Below, piece after piece: positions 30,765 to 38,771 of a DNA stretch of 47,575 nucleotides. The notes below the pieces were generated by a model that saw only the letters and a list, made by a program, of their open reading frames with translations, made no database searches and was not told where the DNA came from. Every line of letters starts with the position of its first letter. The first letter of the stretch is position 1. The DNA is from Paenibacillus_AA sp045062745 (GTDB taxonomy: Bacteria; Bacillota; Bacilli; Paenibacillales; NBRC-103111), in assembly GCF_045062745.1 (NCBI RefSeq), contig NZ_JBJGED010000047.1:1-47575 (forward strand), in the 5' to 3' direction. The translations under genes and the position numbers were made by a program.

Positions 30765-31637
30765 TTATAGATGTCTTAACTTTTCCGGATTTGCGACCGT
30801 ATAGATCGCTTCGATTTTATGATCTCGATAAGCAAAAGAATAAACATATTGAATCCCTTCATCTAAACGAATGCGGATTCCGGGGAGCCCATTCACCACG
30901 AGGAACGAGTACGTAATTTTACCCGCATGCCTGTTGATCATAGTTTGATGAAGCTTCAGCACTTGCTCAAACCCGACAACAGGCACTTGTGCCGCGCTTA
31001 CTTTGCCTCCGCCGTCCGAGTAGAGCACAACATTTTCACTAACCAGTTCAAGAAGCTTCGTCGTATTTCCTTGCAACAGCGCATTCACAAACTCTTTAAT
31101 CTTCTCCTCCGCAATGGAAACCGACGGTTGCTGGTCCGGGTCGAAGTGGATGCTTTTTTTGGCGCGGTGGAAAATTTGCCGGCAATTCGCACTGCTTTTC
31201 CCGACTATATCGGCAATCTCTTCAAACGAATAATGAAAAATCTCTCGAAGAAGAAAAACCGCCCTTTCCGTTGCACTCAATTGCTGCAGAAGCAGAAGAT
31301 AAGCCGTGGAAATCGACTCCGACCGCAAGTACCTGTTGGATGGATCGTCATCCGAAGCCCCTTTTTCAATCAGGGGCTCCGGAAGCCATGGACCGACGTA
31401 CATTTCCCGCTTTTTGGCTGACGAACGCAACAGATCCAGGCAACGATTCGTTACGATTTTGTATAGGAATGCCCTTTCGTTTCGGATTGTCCCGACGGTG
31501 GACAGTCCGTCATAGCGCAAAAAAGCATCTTGTACGATATCTTCCGCGTCCATCACGCTGCCGAGCATTCGATAGGCTAACGAAAACAGCTCCGTTTTAT
31601 AACGTTTATATAATTCCTCTGTGCTCATAGAAGGCAT
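30765..31637 (-). CDS. SigJ-type RNA polymerase sigma factor with SnoaL-like C-terminus
   Basis: 290 residues: sigma region 2 (YKTELFSLAYRMLGSVMDAEDIVQDAFLRY, then FLYKIVTNRCLDLLRS), region 4 (LSATERAVFLLREIFHYSFEEIADIVGKSSANCRQIFHRAKKSI) and a C-terminal SnoaL/NTF2-like domain (FVNALLQGNTTKLLELVSENVVLYSDGGG...). This layout is that of ECF41/SigJ-like factors, in which the C-terminal domain regulates activity and no separate anti-sigma is needed. ECF41 genes typically sit beside a carboxymuconolactone decarboxylase, oxidoreductase or epimerase, as here with the FAD protein. The preferred ATG (31637-31635) lies behind AAGGAGAGG and overlaps the upstream FAD gene by 32 bases; ATG 31628 is an alternative. 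AT-rich for the window. Confidence 0.8.
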   Translation of the reverse strand: MPSMSTEELYKRYKTELFSLAYRMLGSVMDAEDIVQDAFLRYDGLSTVGTIRNERAFLYKIVTNRCLDLLRSSAKKREMYVGPWLPEPLIEKGASDDDPSNRYLRSESISTAYLLLLQQLSATERAVFLLREIFHYSFEEIADIVGKSSANCRQIFHRAKKSIHFDPDQQPSVSIAEEKIKEFVNALLQGNTTKLLELVSENVVLYSDGGGKVSAAQVPVVGFEQVLKLHQTMINRHAGKITYSFLVVNGLPGIRIRLDEGIQYVYSFAYRDHKIEAIYTVANPEKLRHL

Positions 31638-32907
31638 TCCTCTCCTTACCCTCAAGGGAGAGCATGTGTTGTATGGCTCTTTTGGCGCTTGCCGTAGCGG
31701 CATCAACCAAAACTTCACCGTGCGACGCCCATTCTCCTGCTACATATAATCCTTGTATTTCCGGGACTGCGGGTCCTGGATTCTCAAGACGTTTCATATG
31801 CATAAAGTCGTGACAAACCGTCATTTTAGGAAGGTATTGCTTGACAACCAATTGTTCCCGCCATCCCGGCTGCATCAAATCCAGCACGCCTTCCAGTTCG
31901 TGCAAATCTTTATCCGGGTCCGTTTCTTTCCCTTGGTACTTAATGAGCGATATGACTTGCGCGCCATCGTCGCTTAGGTAAGCCGCACGCGAATAATTGC
32001 TTAGGAGCACGGTCTGATCAATCCCGTATGCAAATTGTTGTTTAGGCTTGGGAAGTCGTTTCAAGGCCACATCCAGGCAAGCCGCGGTTACCTCAATCGC
32101 TTGCTCTTTCCAGGTATGAAGGGCGGTTTTTTCTGCAAAGGGCACCAACTCATTGGCGATAGAAGGCGGTGTGGCAAGGATAACATGTTGCGTATCGATT
32201 TTCGTTCCGTCTTCACAGAGAACTTGCCGTACGATCCCGCCACGGGTATCGATGGACGAGACTTTGGTATTTGTTATGAACCGCACTCCCAGGTCGGTTG
32301 CCTTCTGCCGCAATTCCTCGATCAATTCGCCCCAGCCACGATCCAGGTACAACGCGCCTTTAAGGGCATTCTGCAGCTGTTTCAATACAGGACCCGCGGC
32401 TGGCAAATCCGGTCCGGCCACATAACTGGCGGCACGAAGCAACGAATAAAAGATATTGCGCACCATGGGATCTCGCAAATTCCCCTCGACCCATTCGCGG
32501 ACACTGATCCTGTCAAATTGACGAGTATCCGCTTTTGAAAGTTTCGCAAGACACGAAGCGAACTCCATCTTTCCTTTCCAAGACAACAGCGGAGTCGTAA
32601 ACAAGGATTTTAAATCCATAGGCAAGGTTTTCAATTTTCCTTTCCAAACGCCATAAGCGTCAGCGGAAGGTTTCTTTCCTTGTAAGTTCAGTCCCAGTTC
32701 CCGGAAAGTCGCGTACGCATCTCCCTTATACAAGGCATGCGCGCCCAGATTGAAGTAAGCTCCTTTTTTCTTGTTGGTAATGGCTCGGCCGCCTAAGCGA
32801 TCCTGTTTTTCAACGACCATGGTTTGTTTCCCGGCTTTGGCTGCGTAAATTGCAGCGGTTAGACCCGCAATCCCTCCACCAACCACTACTACATCAACTT
32901 TTTGCAT
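31606..32907 (-). CDS. FAD-dependent amine-oxidase/desaturase-like oxidoreductase
   Basis: 433 residues. Dinucleotide-binding motif VDVVVVGGGIAGLTAAIYAAKAGKQTMVVEKQDRLGGRA, and the C-terminal FAD motif EIQGLYVAGEWASHGEVLVDAATASAKRA as in phytoene desaturase and monoamine-oxidase-like enzymes. A central region (QFDRISVREWV... to AFAEKTAL) carries the substrate domain. The specific substrate cannot be told. It is cotranscribed with a SigJ/ECF41-type sigma gene downstream, which overlaps it. ECF41 groups often carry such a redox gene as presumed target. The pair has an AT-rich composition. Confidence 0.85.
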   Translation of the reverse strand: MQKVDVVVVGGGIAGLTAAIYAAKAGKQTMVVEKQDRLGGRAITNKKKGAYFNLGAHALYKGDAYATFRELGLNLQGKKPSADAYGVWKGKLKTLPMDLKSLFTTPLLSWKGKMEFASCLAKLSKADTRQFDRISVREWVEGNLRDPMVRNIFYSLLRAASYVAGPDLPAAGPVLKQLQNALKGALYLDRGWGELIEELRQKATDLGVRFITNTKVSSIDTRGGIVRQVLCEDGTKIDTQHVILATPPSIANELVPFAEKTALHTWKEQAIEVTAACLDVALKRLPKPKQQFAYGIDQTVLLSNYSRAAYLSDDGAQVISLIKYQGKETDPDKDLHELEGVLDLMQPGWREQLVVKQYLPKMTVCHDFMHMKRLENPGPAVPEIQGLYVAGEWASHGEVLVDAATASAKRAIQHMLSLEGKERNAFYEHRGII

Positions 32908-33235
32908 CGCTCATCATCCCTTTCAAATTTTACCTGTATGACGGGCAAGGGATGTGGAGTGTGACAGGAAGGCAAAAAAAATTAAGGAAAATCTCCTCTG
33001 GATACTAACGGAATTCCCAGCGGCTTTACGAGCCTTATCTCACCTTGCTTCGCGCTAGCGTAACGATCATGTAGATCCCGCCCTCGCGACGACACCCTTG
33101 CTTTTGGCTATGCGAGGAGTATTGATGACGCCCATGCTGGGCGTACATAAAAAGGAGGCGCCTTTTTATAGGTGCCTCCTTTAGTTCCCAACATTATATT
33201 GAGATCCAACATTATTTTTCTCGTTGTATTATTCC
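32908..33235. other. Gene-free region with a bidirectional terminator
   Basis: No credible gene or promoter was found in 32908-33150. It contains an AT-rich stretch (AAAAAAAATTAAGGAAAATC) near 32976 and a small hairpin ACGCCCA/TGGGCGT at 33128-33144. The terminator hairpin near 33151-33182 is listed separately. Confidence 0.5.
33151..33182 (-). terminator. Terminator of glmS
   Basis: Twelve-pair stem (one mismatch) AAAGGAGGCGCC (33151-33162) / GGTGCCTCCTTT (33171-33182), with loop TTTTTATA. On the minus strand it is followed by a short T run (TTTTTAT). It can act in both directions. Confidence 0.75.
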
Positions 33236-35065
33236 CTACTCCACCGTCACACTCTTCGCCAAATTACGCGGCTTGTCGACGTCGTTGCCCCGTGCGAGCG
33301 AGCCATAGTAGGCGAGCAGCTGCAGCGGGATGACCGACAGCGCCGGTGTGAGCAGCGGATGAGTGCGGGGGATCGTGTACCCTTCATCCACCACGTGAGC
33401 CAGCTCGTCATTGCCGGCGAGCGCGATGCCGAAGACGCGGCCGCCACGGGCTTTGACTTCTTTGATGTTGCTTACTGTTTTTTCCAGCAAAGCCTCTTGG
33501 GTCATAAGCGCGATGACCGGGATGCCCTCTTCAATCAGCGCAAGTGTCCCATGCTTCAGCTCGCCCGCCGCATAGGCCTCCGAGTGAATGTAGGAAATCT
33601 CCTTCAGCTTCAGCGACCCCTCCAACGCTACGGCGTAGTCCAGGCCCCGGCCGATGAAGAACAAGCTCTGGTGCTCCGCAATCTGTTCGGCGTATGCCCG
33701 GATCGGCTCGCTCTGGCCGAGCAAATACTCGACCTGCTCCGGCAGCAGCCGCAAGGCGGCCAGCACCTCGCGGATATACTCCGCGGGTTGCGATTCCAGC
33801 GTCTGGGCGAGGTACAGCCCGAACAAGTAGAACGCGACGAGTTGGGACGTGTACGCCTTCGTCGAGGCGACGGCGATCTCCGGCCCGGCCCAGGTGACGA
33901 TCACATCGTCCGCCTCGCGGGCGACGGAGCTGCCGACGACGTTCGTGATCGCGAGCACGCGAGCGCCGCAGCGCTTGGCTTCCCGCAGCGCGGCCAGCGT
34001 GTCGGCCGTCTCGCCGGATTGGCTCACGACGATGACGAGCGTCTCCGGCGTGATGATCGGCGAACGGTAGCGATACTCCGACGCGACGTCCGTCTCGACC
34101 GGGATGCGCGCCAGCTTCTCGATGACCCCCTTGCCGATCAAGCCGGCATGATAAGCGGTCCCGCAAGCCACGATGTGAACATTGCGGATGGAACGAATCG
34201 CCTCAGCCGACATCCCGATCTCCGGAAGCACGACCCGCGTGCCGTCTGGCGAGATGCGGCTGCCCATCGTGTCCTTGTATGCCTTCGGCTGTTCATGAAT
34301 TTCTTTGAGCATGAAGTGGTCGAATCCGGCTTTTTCCGCCGTAATCAGATCCCAATCGACACGAAATAATTCCCGGGAAATAAAATTCCCCTCTAAGGTC
34401 ATTAATTCGACACCACCGCGTGTCAAAACGGCCATTTCGCCGTCGTTCAGGATATACACATTCCGAGTATACTCCAGAATCGCCGGGATATCCGATCCGA
34501 TGAAGTTCTCGCCTTCGCCAACCCCGATGATAAGCGGACTCGCGAGTCGTACTGCCACGAGCTTATCCGGCTCGTATTCGGTCAAAACGCCCAGCGCGAA
34601 CGCTCCCCGCATCTTCTGAACGGCCTGCTGAACCGCGCGAACGATATCCCCGTCATACAGATCGGCGATCAGGTGAGAGATGACTTCCGTGTCCGTCTCG
34701 GATACGAAATGATGCCCCTTGGCTGTCAGCTCTTCCTTCAGCCCGATGTAATTCTCGATGATCCCGTTATGCACCACCGAAAATTTCTGAGAATTGTCCG
34801 TATGGGGATGCGAATTGACGTCCGAAGGCTTGCCGTGGGTAGCCCAACGCGTGTGCCCGATCCCGATCGTCCCCTGCAGCGGCGTGACCTCCAGCTGCGA
34901 TTCCAGAACGGCCAACCGCCCCTTCGCCTTCTTGATCTCCAGCCCGGTCCCGGTGAACACCGCCACCCCGGCGGAATCATACCCGCGATACTCCAGCTTC
35001 TTCAGCCCTTCCAGCAAAATGGGTTGCGAATTCCGATTCCCGATATATCCAACGATTCCACACAT
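33236..35065 (-). CDS. glmS: Glutamine-fructose-6-phosphate aminotransferase (isomerizing)
   Basis: 609 residues. Makes glucosamine-6-phosphate from fructose-6-phosphate and glutamine, first step to UDP-GlcNAc. The start ATG at 35065 was chosen because MCGIVGYIGN gives the catalytic Cys at the mature N-terminus; the ATG at 35074 would add residues before it. RWATHGKPSDVNSHPH belongs to the glutaminase domain; the two SIS domains carry the sugar-phosphate motifs VSQSGETADTLAALR and TKAYTSQLVAFYL. It lies downstream of glmM, with a glmS ribozyme in the leader, so it is also switched by its product. Confidence 0.95.
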   Translation of the reverse strand: MCGIVGYIGNRNSQPILLEGLKKLEYRGYDSAGVAVFTGTGLEIKKAKGRLAVLESQLEVTPLQGTIGIGHTRWATHGKPSDVNSHPHTDNSQKFSVVHNGIIENYIGLKEELTAKGHHFVSETDTEVISHLIADLYDGDIVRAVQQAVQKMRGAFALGVLTEYEPDKLVAVRLASPLIIGVGEGENFIGSDIPAILEYTRNVYILNDGEMAVLTRGGVELMTLEGNFISRELFRVDWDLITAEKAGFDHFMLKEIHEQPKAYKDTMGSRISPDGTRVVLPEIGMSAEAIRSIRNVHIVACGTAYHAGLIGKGVIEKLARIPVETDVASEYRYRSPIITPETLVIVVSQSGETADTLAALREAKRCGARVLAITNVVGSSVAREADDVIVTWAGPEIAVASTKAYTSQLVAFYLFGLYLAQTLESQPAEYIREVLAALRLLPEQVEYLLGQSEPIRAYAEQIAEHQSLFFIGRGLDYAVALEGSLKLKEISYIHSEAYAAGELKHGTLALIEEGIPVIALMTQEALLEKTVSNIKEVKARGGRVFGIALAGNDELAHVVDEGYTIPRTHPLLTPALSVIPLQLLAYYGSLARGNDVDKPRNLAKSVTVE

Positions 35066-35232
35066 CCGATTCATGACCTCCGTCTCATGTTCGTCCGTGC
35101 GGCTTTTCATGCCGAGCGGCATGACTGAATAAGCGTTAGGCTATGCAATTGTCATTCCGTCTCGCATGAAAAGACAGCACGAAACAAGCTTCCGAATGAA
35201 GCAAATTTATTTAATCACACAAATAATAAGTG

Positions 35233-35261
35233 CCCTAAACCTAACAAACCTTAACCTAACC
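35233..35261 (-). other. G-tract leader segment with possible two-tier G-quadruplex in glmS mRNA
   Basis: The minus strand has GG-TTA-GG-TTAA-GG-TTTGTTA-GG-TTTA-GGG, five G tracts separated by short telomere-like linkers, between the ribozyme and the glmS start codon. It can form a two-tier quadruplex in RNA, in principle. Function is not established. Confidence 0.4.
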
Positions 35262-35310
35262 GCAGGCCGTGTTCCGTACACGCCTCGGTTCCACTCCAAC
35301 GTACAACTCA

Positions 35311-35486
35311 TCATCACACAGGAATCTTGTAGTGACCGGTCACCCAGTCCTTTTGCCTTCCTGTTCACGGCTCTGATGCAAGCCGAGAGGTCCCCGCCGA
35401 TATCCGAACACCTCTACCTCGTCAACTTGGGCGTGTCGCCGCTCCTTATTCCGTTCGGGACTCAGCGGCCGCAAGTTCTGGCGCTT
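35311..35486 (-). ncRNA. glmS ribozyme/riboswitch
   Basis: On the minus strand the conserved core AAGCGCCAGAACTTGCGG (from 35486) leads, with predicted cleavage between A (35485) and G (35484). It is followed by AAGTTGACGAGGTAGAGGTG and a GGCGGGGACCTC segment, and ends in GTGTGATGA (to 35311), matching the B. subtilis glmS ribozyme in order. Binding of glucosamine-6-phosphate cleaves the mRNA and leads to glmS decay. A 245-base leader remains between its 3' end and the glmS start codon. Confidence 0.92.
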
Positions 35487-35537
35487 GTGATGCTGAACAA
35501 CCTCGATCCACCTTTCCATTCCAGAGTGCTGTTTTCT

Positions 35538-35566
35538 ATACTATTCAATTTGCCGCCCAGATGCAA
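35538..35566 (-). promoter_or_regulatory. Promoter of the glmS ribozyme transcript
   Basis: TTGCAT (35566-35561), 17-base spacer, TAGTAT (35543-35538). Start expected near 35531, about 46 bases ahead of the cleavage site. This means glmS has its own promoter inside the glmM-glmS interval, in addition to any read-through from the cdaA operon. Confidence 0.6.
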
Positions 35567-35670
35567 CCCCATTTTGTCCTACCGGGTTAAATGGCACACG
35601 GCGCGAATTCCGTCGAAAAAGGTCATATCCTCCTCCCGAACCGCGCCGTTATGCGGATTGCGTTGTCCTG

Positions 35671-37017
35671 CTATGCGTTCAGTTGTACCCGGACCACGTC
35701 CGCAATTTCGTCCACATATGCCTTCACCACGGCCTCTTCAGGCCCTTCCGCCATGACGCGTACGAGCGATTCGGTTCCCGAAGGACGCACCAGCACGCGG
35801 CCGTTGCCGGCGAATCGCTCTTCGACGCTGCGAATCGCCGCTTCGATGGCCGTATTGCCGTTCAGCTTGCCTTTATCCGCTACGCGAACGTTGACGAGCA
35901 CCTGCGGGTACTTCTTCATGACACCTGCCAGCTGGCCGAGGGACTTGCCGGACTGCACCACCGTCTGCACGAGCTGCAGGCCGCTCAGCATGCCGTCGCC
36001 GGTCGGGATGTAGTCGAGGAAAATCATATGGCCGGACTGCTCCCCGCCCAGGTTGTAGCCGCCGCGGCGCATCTCTTCCATCACGTAGCGGTCGCCTACG
36101 GCCGTTTGGGCCGTCTCCATGCCAAGGTCCTTCGCGGCTTTGAAAAAGCCGAGATTGCCCATCACCGTCGTCACGATGGTGCTGCGGCTTAAGCGGCCCG
36201 CGCGATTCAGCGCATCGCCGCAGATGCAGAGCATGTAGTCGCCGTCGACCACGGCGCCTGTCTCGTCCACGGCGATGAGGCGGTCGGCATCGCCGTCGAA
36301 CGACAGCCCGAGGTGCGCGCCATGCCGCAGCACCTCGGCCTGCAGCCGCTCCGGATGCGTGGAGCCGCATCCGGCGTTGATGTTGGTGCCATCGGGCTCC
36401 GCGCCGATGGCGATGACTTCCGCGCCCAGCTCCCGGAAGAGCCGGGGCGCGAGCTCATAGGCGGCCCCGTGCGCGCAGTCGAGCACGAGCTTCAAGCCTT
36501 GGAACGACACGTCTACGGTCGTCTTCAGAAACTCCGTGTACGCGAACTTCGCCTCGGCGTCGTCGCGGACCGAACCGAGCCGCGTCCCGACCGGACGCGG
36601 CAGCTCGTCGACGGCCGCATCGAGCAGCTGTTCGATCTCGAGCTCCGTCTCGTCGAACAGCTTGAACCCGTCGCTGCCGAAGAACTTAATGCCGTTGTCC
36701 TCGACCGGATTGTGCGAGGCCGAGATCATGACGCCCGCGCTCGCACCGAGCTTGCGTGTCAGATAAGCGACGCCCGGCGTCGAGATCACGCCCAGGCGCA
36801 CGACATCGGCGCCGATGGACAGCAGGCCGGCGACGAGCGCCGCCTCCAGCATCGGCCCTGAGATGCGCGTGTCGCGCCCGATCAGCACGACCGGCTTCCC
36901 GGTCGCATGCTGGGTCAGCACATAGCCGCCGCAGCGCCCGATTTTATACGCAAGCTCCGGCGTAAGCTCCTGATTCGCAATACCACGTACACCGTCAGTT
37001 CCAAAATATTTCCCCAT
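35671..37017 (-). CDS. glmM: Phosphoglucosamine mutase
   Basis: 448 residues. Interconverts glucosamine-6-phosphate and glucosamine-1-phosphate for UDP-GlcNAc. N-terminal GTDGVRGIANQELTPELAYK, the phosphoserine loop VMISASHNPVEDNGIK with Ser101 as phosphoacceptor, the metal loop SFDGDADR, the sugar loop GGEQSGHM and the C-terminal RPSGTES phosphate-binding motif are all present. Start ATG 37017. It follows cdaR by 317 bases, an unusually long gap filled with the palindrome array. In Bacillus the order cdaA-cdaR-glmM-glmS is conserved and GlmM binds CdaA, lowering c-di-AMP synthesis. Confidence 0.95.
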   Translation of the reverse strand: MGKYFGTDGVRGIANQELTPELAYKIGRCGGYVLTQHATGKPVVLIGRDTRISGPMLEAALVAGLLSIGADVVRLGVISTPGVAYLTRKLGASAGVMISASHNPVEDNGIKFFGSDGFKLFDETELEIEQLLDAAVDELPRPVGTRLGSVRDDAEAKFAYTEFLKTTVDVSFQGLKLVLDCAHGAAYELAPRLFRELGAEVIAIGAEPDGTNINAGCGSTHPERLQAEVLRHGAHLGLSFDGDADRLIAVDETGAVVDGDYMLCICGDALNRAGRLSRSTIVTTVMGNLGFFKAAKDLGMETAQTAVGDRYVMEEMRRGGYNLGGEQSGHMIFLDYIPTGDGMLSGLQLVQTVVQSGKSLGQLAGVMKKYPQVLVNVRVADKGKLNGNTAIEAAIRSVEERFAGNGRVLVRPSGTESLVRVMAEGPEEAVVKAYVDEIADVVRVQLNA

Positions 37018-37077
37018 AGCTTCTCTATCGCTCCTCTAATGGTTCTTTTTTCTGGCGGGTTCACCCGTCGTAACCAT

Positions 37078-37258
37078 GCATGTTGCCCGAATAGCAACTT
37101 TGCGTGCAGCTAACGACCGTAAACCGCGAAAATGTTGCTGAAAAGGCAACATTTCAGTTGGAAATAGGTTCTTTCGAGACAGAAATGTTGCAATTTGGGG
37201 CAACAAGTTCTTCATTTGAGCTGTGAAATCCAGAAAAATGTTGCCTATTGAGCATCAT
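37078..37258. repeat. Array of four ATGTTGC...GCAAC palindromes, 52-53 bp period, between cdaR and glmM
   Basis: ATGTTGC, a 7-8-base spacer and the complementary arm occur four times: left arms start near 37079 (ATGTTGC), 37131, 37184 and 37237 (each AATGTTGC), at 52, 53 and 53 bp. Copy 2 is perfect (AATGTTGC-N7-GCAACATT); copies 1 and 3 lose part of the arms; copy 4 has GCATCATT. The text between the copies is not conserved. No gene is found in 37018-37334. In the cdaA-glmM transcript each would fold as a small hairpin. See the similar-period array at 9785. Confidence 0.8.
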
Positions 37259-37334
37259 TGAGCCCGGCGTGCATCTCCCAGTTGACACGCCTGCACAGCT
37301 GCATGCCCCGCGCCCCGGCGTGCCGCGGCGGGGC

Positions 37335-38771
37335 CTACCCCGCACCGCCGCTCCGGCCGCCGCTCCCGGCGCCCGCGCTGCCCGTCGGCGTCGGCTGCGG
37401 GGTCGGCTGCGGCGTTGGCGTAGGCGCCGGCGTCGCCGTGCCCGACGGCCCGGCCGGACCGCCGCTCGGCGTCGGGCTCGCGCTCGTCCCGCCGCTCACG
37501 CCGGCGTTCGCCGGAGCGGCTCCGCCGCCCGCTCCGCCTGCGCCCGGCTTGGCGCTGATCTCGACCATCGCCCGCAGGTCGGCGCCGGTCCTCCGTACGA
37601 ACGGCGAGACGTTCACGCTGACCGGGACGTCATGCTTGCCCGGGGGCAAGTTGCTGACATCGACGATCGCCTGCACATCCGTCACCTTCAGCTTATCCAG
37701 CACCGCCGGCGCCCCTTCCAGCGTGAAGGAGACCACGCCGTTCGTCGGCGACGTAATCTTCGTATCGTACATATCGTTCTGGCCTACGATCGTCAGCGGC
37801 ACCTGGTCGAAGGCGCGAGTCGTCGACGGCACGATCTCGACCTTGACATCCACCTTCGGCGGATCAAGGGTGGTGACCTTGTTCCGCAGCGGAATATCGA
37901 GCGTGAACGTCTTGCTCTCCTTGAGCCCGGTCAGGTCCACCGAAGGCCCTTCATAGAATTCGAGCGTGTTTAGCAGTTCTTGTGGGCCGTAGACCGTAAT
38001 CTGCTCCGCGCTAGGCGTGAACGACGCCACACTATAGCCTGCAAGCGGCGATCCGGTCGTTTTGATCCGCAGCGGCATTTTCTTGAACGGCTGAGTGATC
38101 GGCACTTCGACGTCGACCACCTGAGGATTCATCGACACGTCCAGCGGCTTGCCGTTCTTGTCGTAGGCGACGAGCTTCACTTGCTTCGTCACCGCGCTGG
38201 AGGCGCTCTCCACGCTCACGTCAGCCCGTACGGAGGCGACGCTGTCTATTAGGCTGCTAGGCGCCGTGACGATAACCCGCATCGGGCGGATGACCGGCTG
38301 CCCGGCTTTGTACCCGTTGACCGGGTTCCCTGTGACGTTCGCCGTCACCGGCATTTCCTTCTGCTGCTTGCCCTCGAGCACAACCTTCGCATATGGCGGG
38401 TAGATTGACACCTCGACCCCATTCGGGAACTTTTCCGGCGTAAGCGGCAGCGTATTCTCCCCGACCTTGGCGTTCGTCAGATCGAGCACGATCCGGTACG
38501 TGGCGGTGTTCACCTTTTTGAGCGCGGTATCCTTGCCCTTCACCTTGATCATGACTTCGGCCGGATCAATGGATTGGATGTGGTAGGTCTCGCTATCGTA
38601 GATCGGCGTTACCTTGACGTTCGTGATCGTATTCTCCCGCTCCGTAGGCAGAGCACTGCCCGGAGTCGTTTTCTCGTCGGTCTGGACGGCGAACCACAGC
38701 AGCACCCCGAGCACGAGTGCGATCACTTTCAGGACATTCGGCTTACCGAGCCATTCATTCATTCGACCCAT
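37335..38771 (-). CDS. cdaR: CdaA regulatory protein CdaR (YbbR)
   Basis: 478 residues. A single N-terminal TM (NVLKVIALVLGVLLWFAVQ), followed outside the membrane by four YbbR repeats (motifs of the type GYxxxxPVIRPMRVIVTAPSS and VxVPITQPFKKMPLRIKTTGSPLAGYSV), and a long C-terminal Pro/Gly/Ser/Thr/Ala-rich tail of about 75 residues (KPGAGGAGGGAAPANAG..., PTPTPQPTPQPTPTG) that is likely unstructured and wall-spanning. CdaR modulates the diadenylate cyclase CdaA. The start ATG 38771 overlaps the cdaA stop codon (38757-38755) by 17 bases and lies behind AAGGGGGG; ATG 38762 is an alternative. Confidence 0.88.
   Translation of the reverse strand: MGRMNEWLGKPNVLKVIALVLGVLLWFAVQTDEKTTPGSALPTERENTITNVKVTPIYDSETYHIQSIDPAEVMIKVKGKDTALKKVNTATYRIVLDLTNAKVGENTLPLTPEKFPNGVEVSIYPPYAKVVLEGKQQKEMPVTANVTGNPVNGYKAGQPVIRPMRVIVTAPSSLIDSVASVRADVSVESASSAVTKQVKLVAYDKNGKPLDVSMNPQVVDVEVPITQPFKKMPLRIKTTGSPLAGYSVASFTPSAEQITVYGPQELLNTLEFYEGPSVDLTGLKESKTFTLDIPLRNKVTTLDPPKVDVKVEIVPSTTRAFDQVPLTIVGQNDMYDTKITSPTNGVVSFTLEGAPAVLDKLKVTDVQAIVDVSNLPPGKHDVPVSVNVSPFVRRTGADLRAMVEISAKPGAGGAGGGAAPANAGVSGGTSASPTPSGGPAGPSGTATPAPTPTPQPTPQPTPTGSAGAGSGGRSGGAG

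Noticed and set aside
33128..33144. Hairpin ACGCCCA/TGGGCGT as an extra terminator
   Set aside because: Only a short A-rich stretch follows on the plus strand and no T run; the strong hairpin at 33151-33182 explains termination better.
37078..37258. Series of transcription terminators
   Set aside because: No T runs follow the stems, and the genes on either side belong to one operon.
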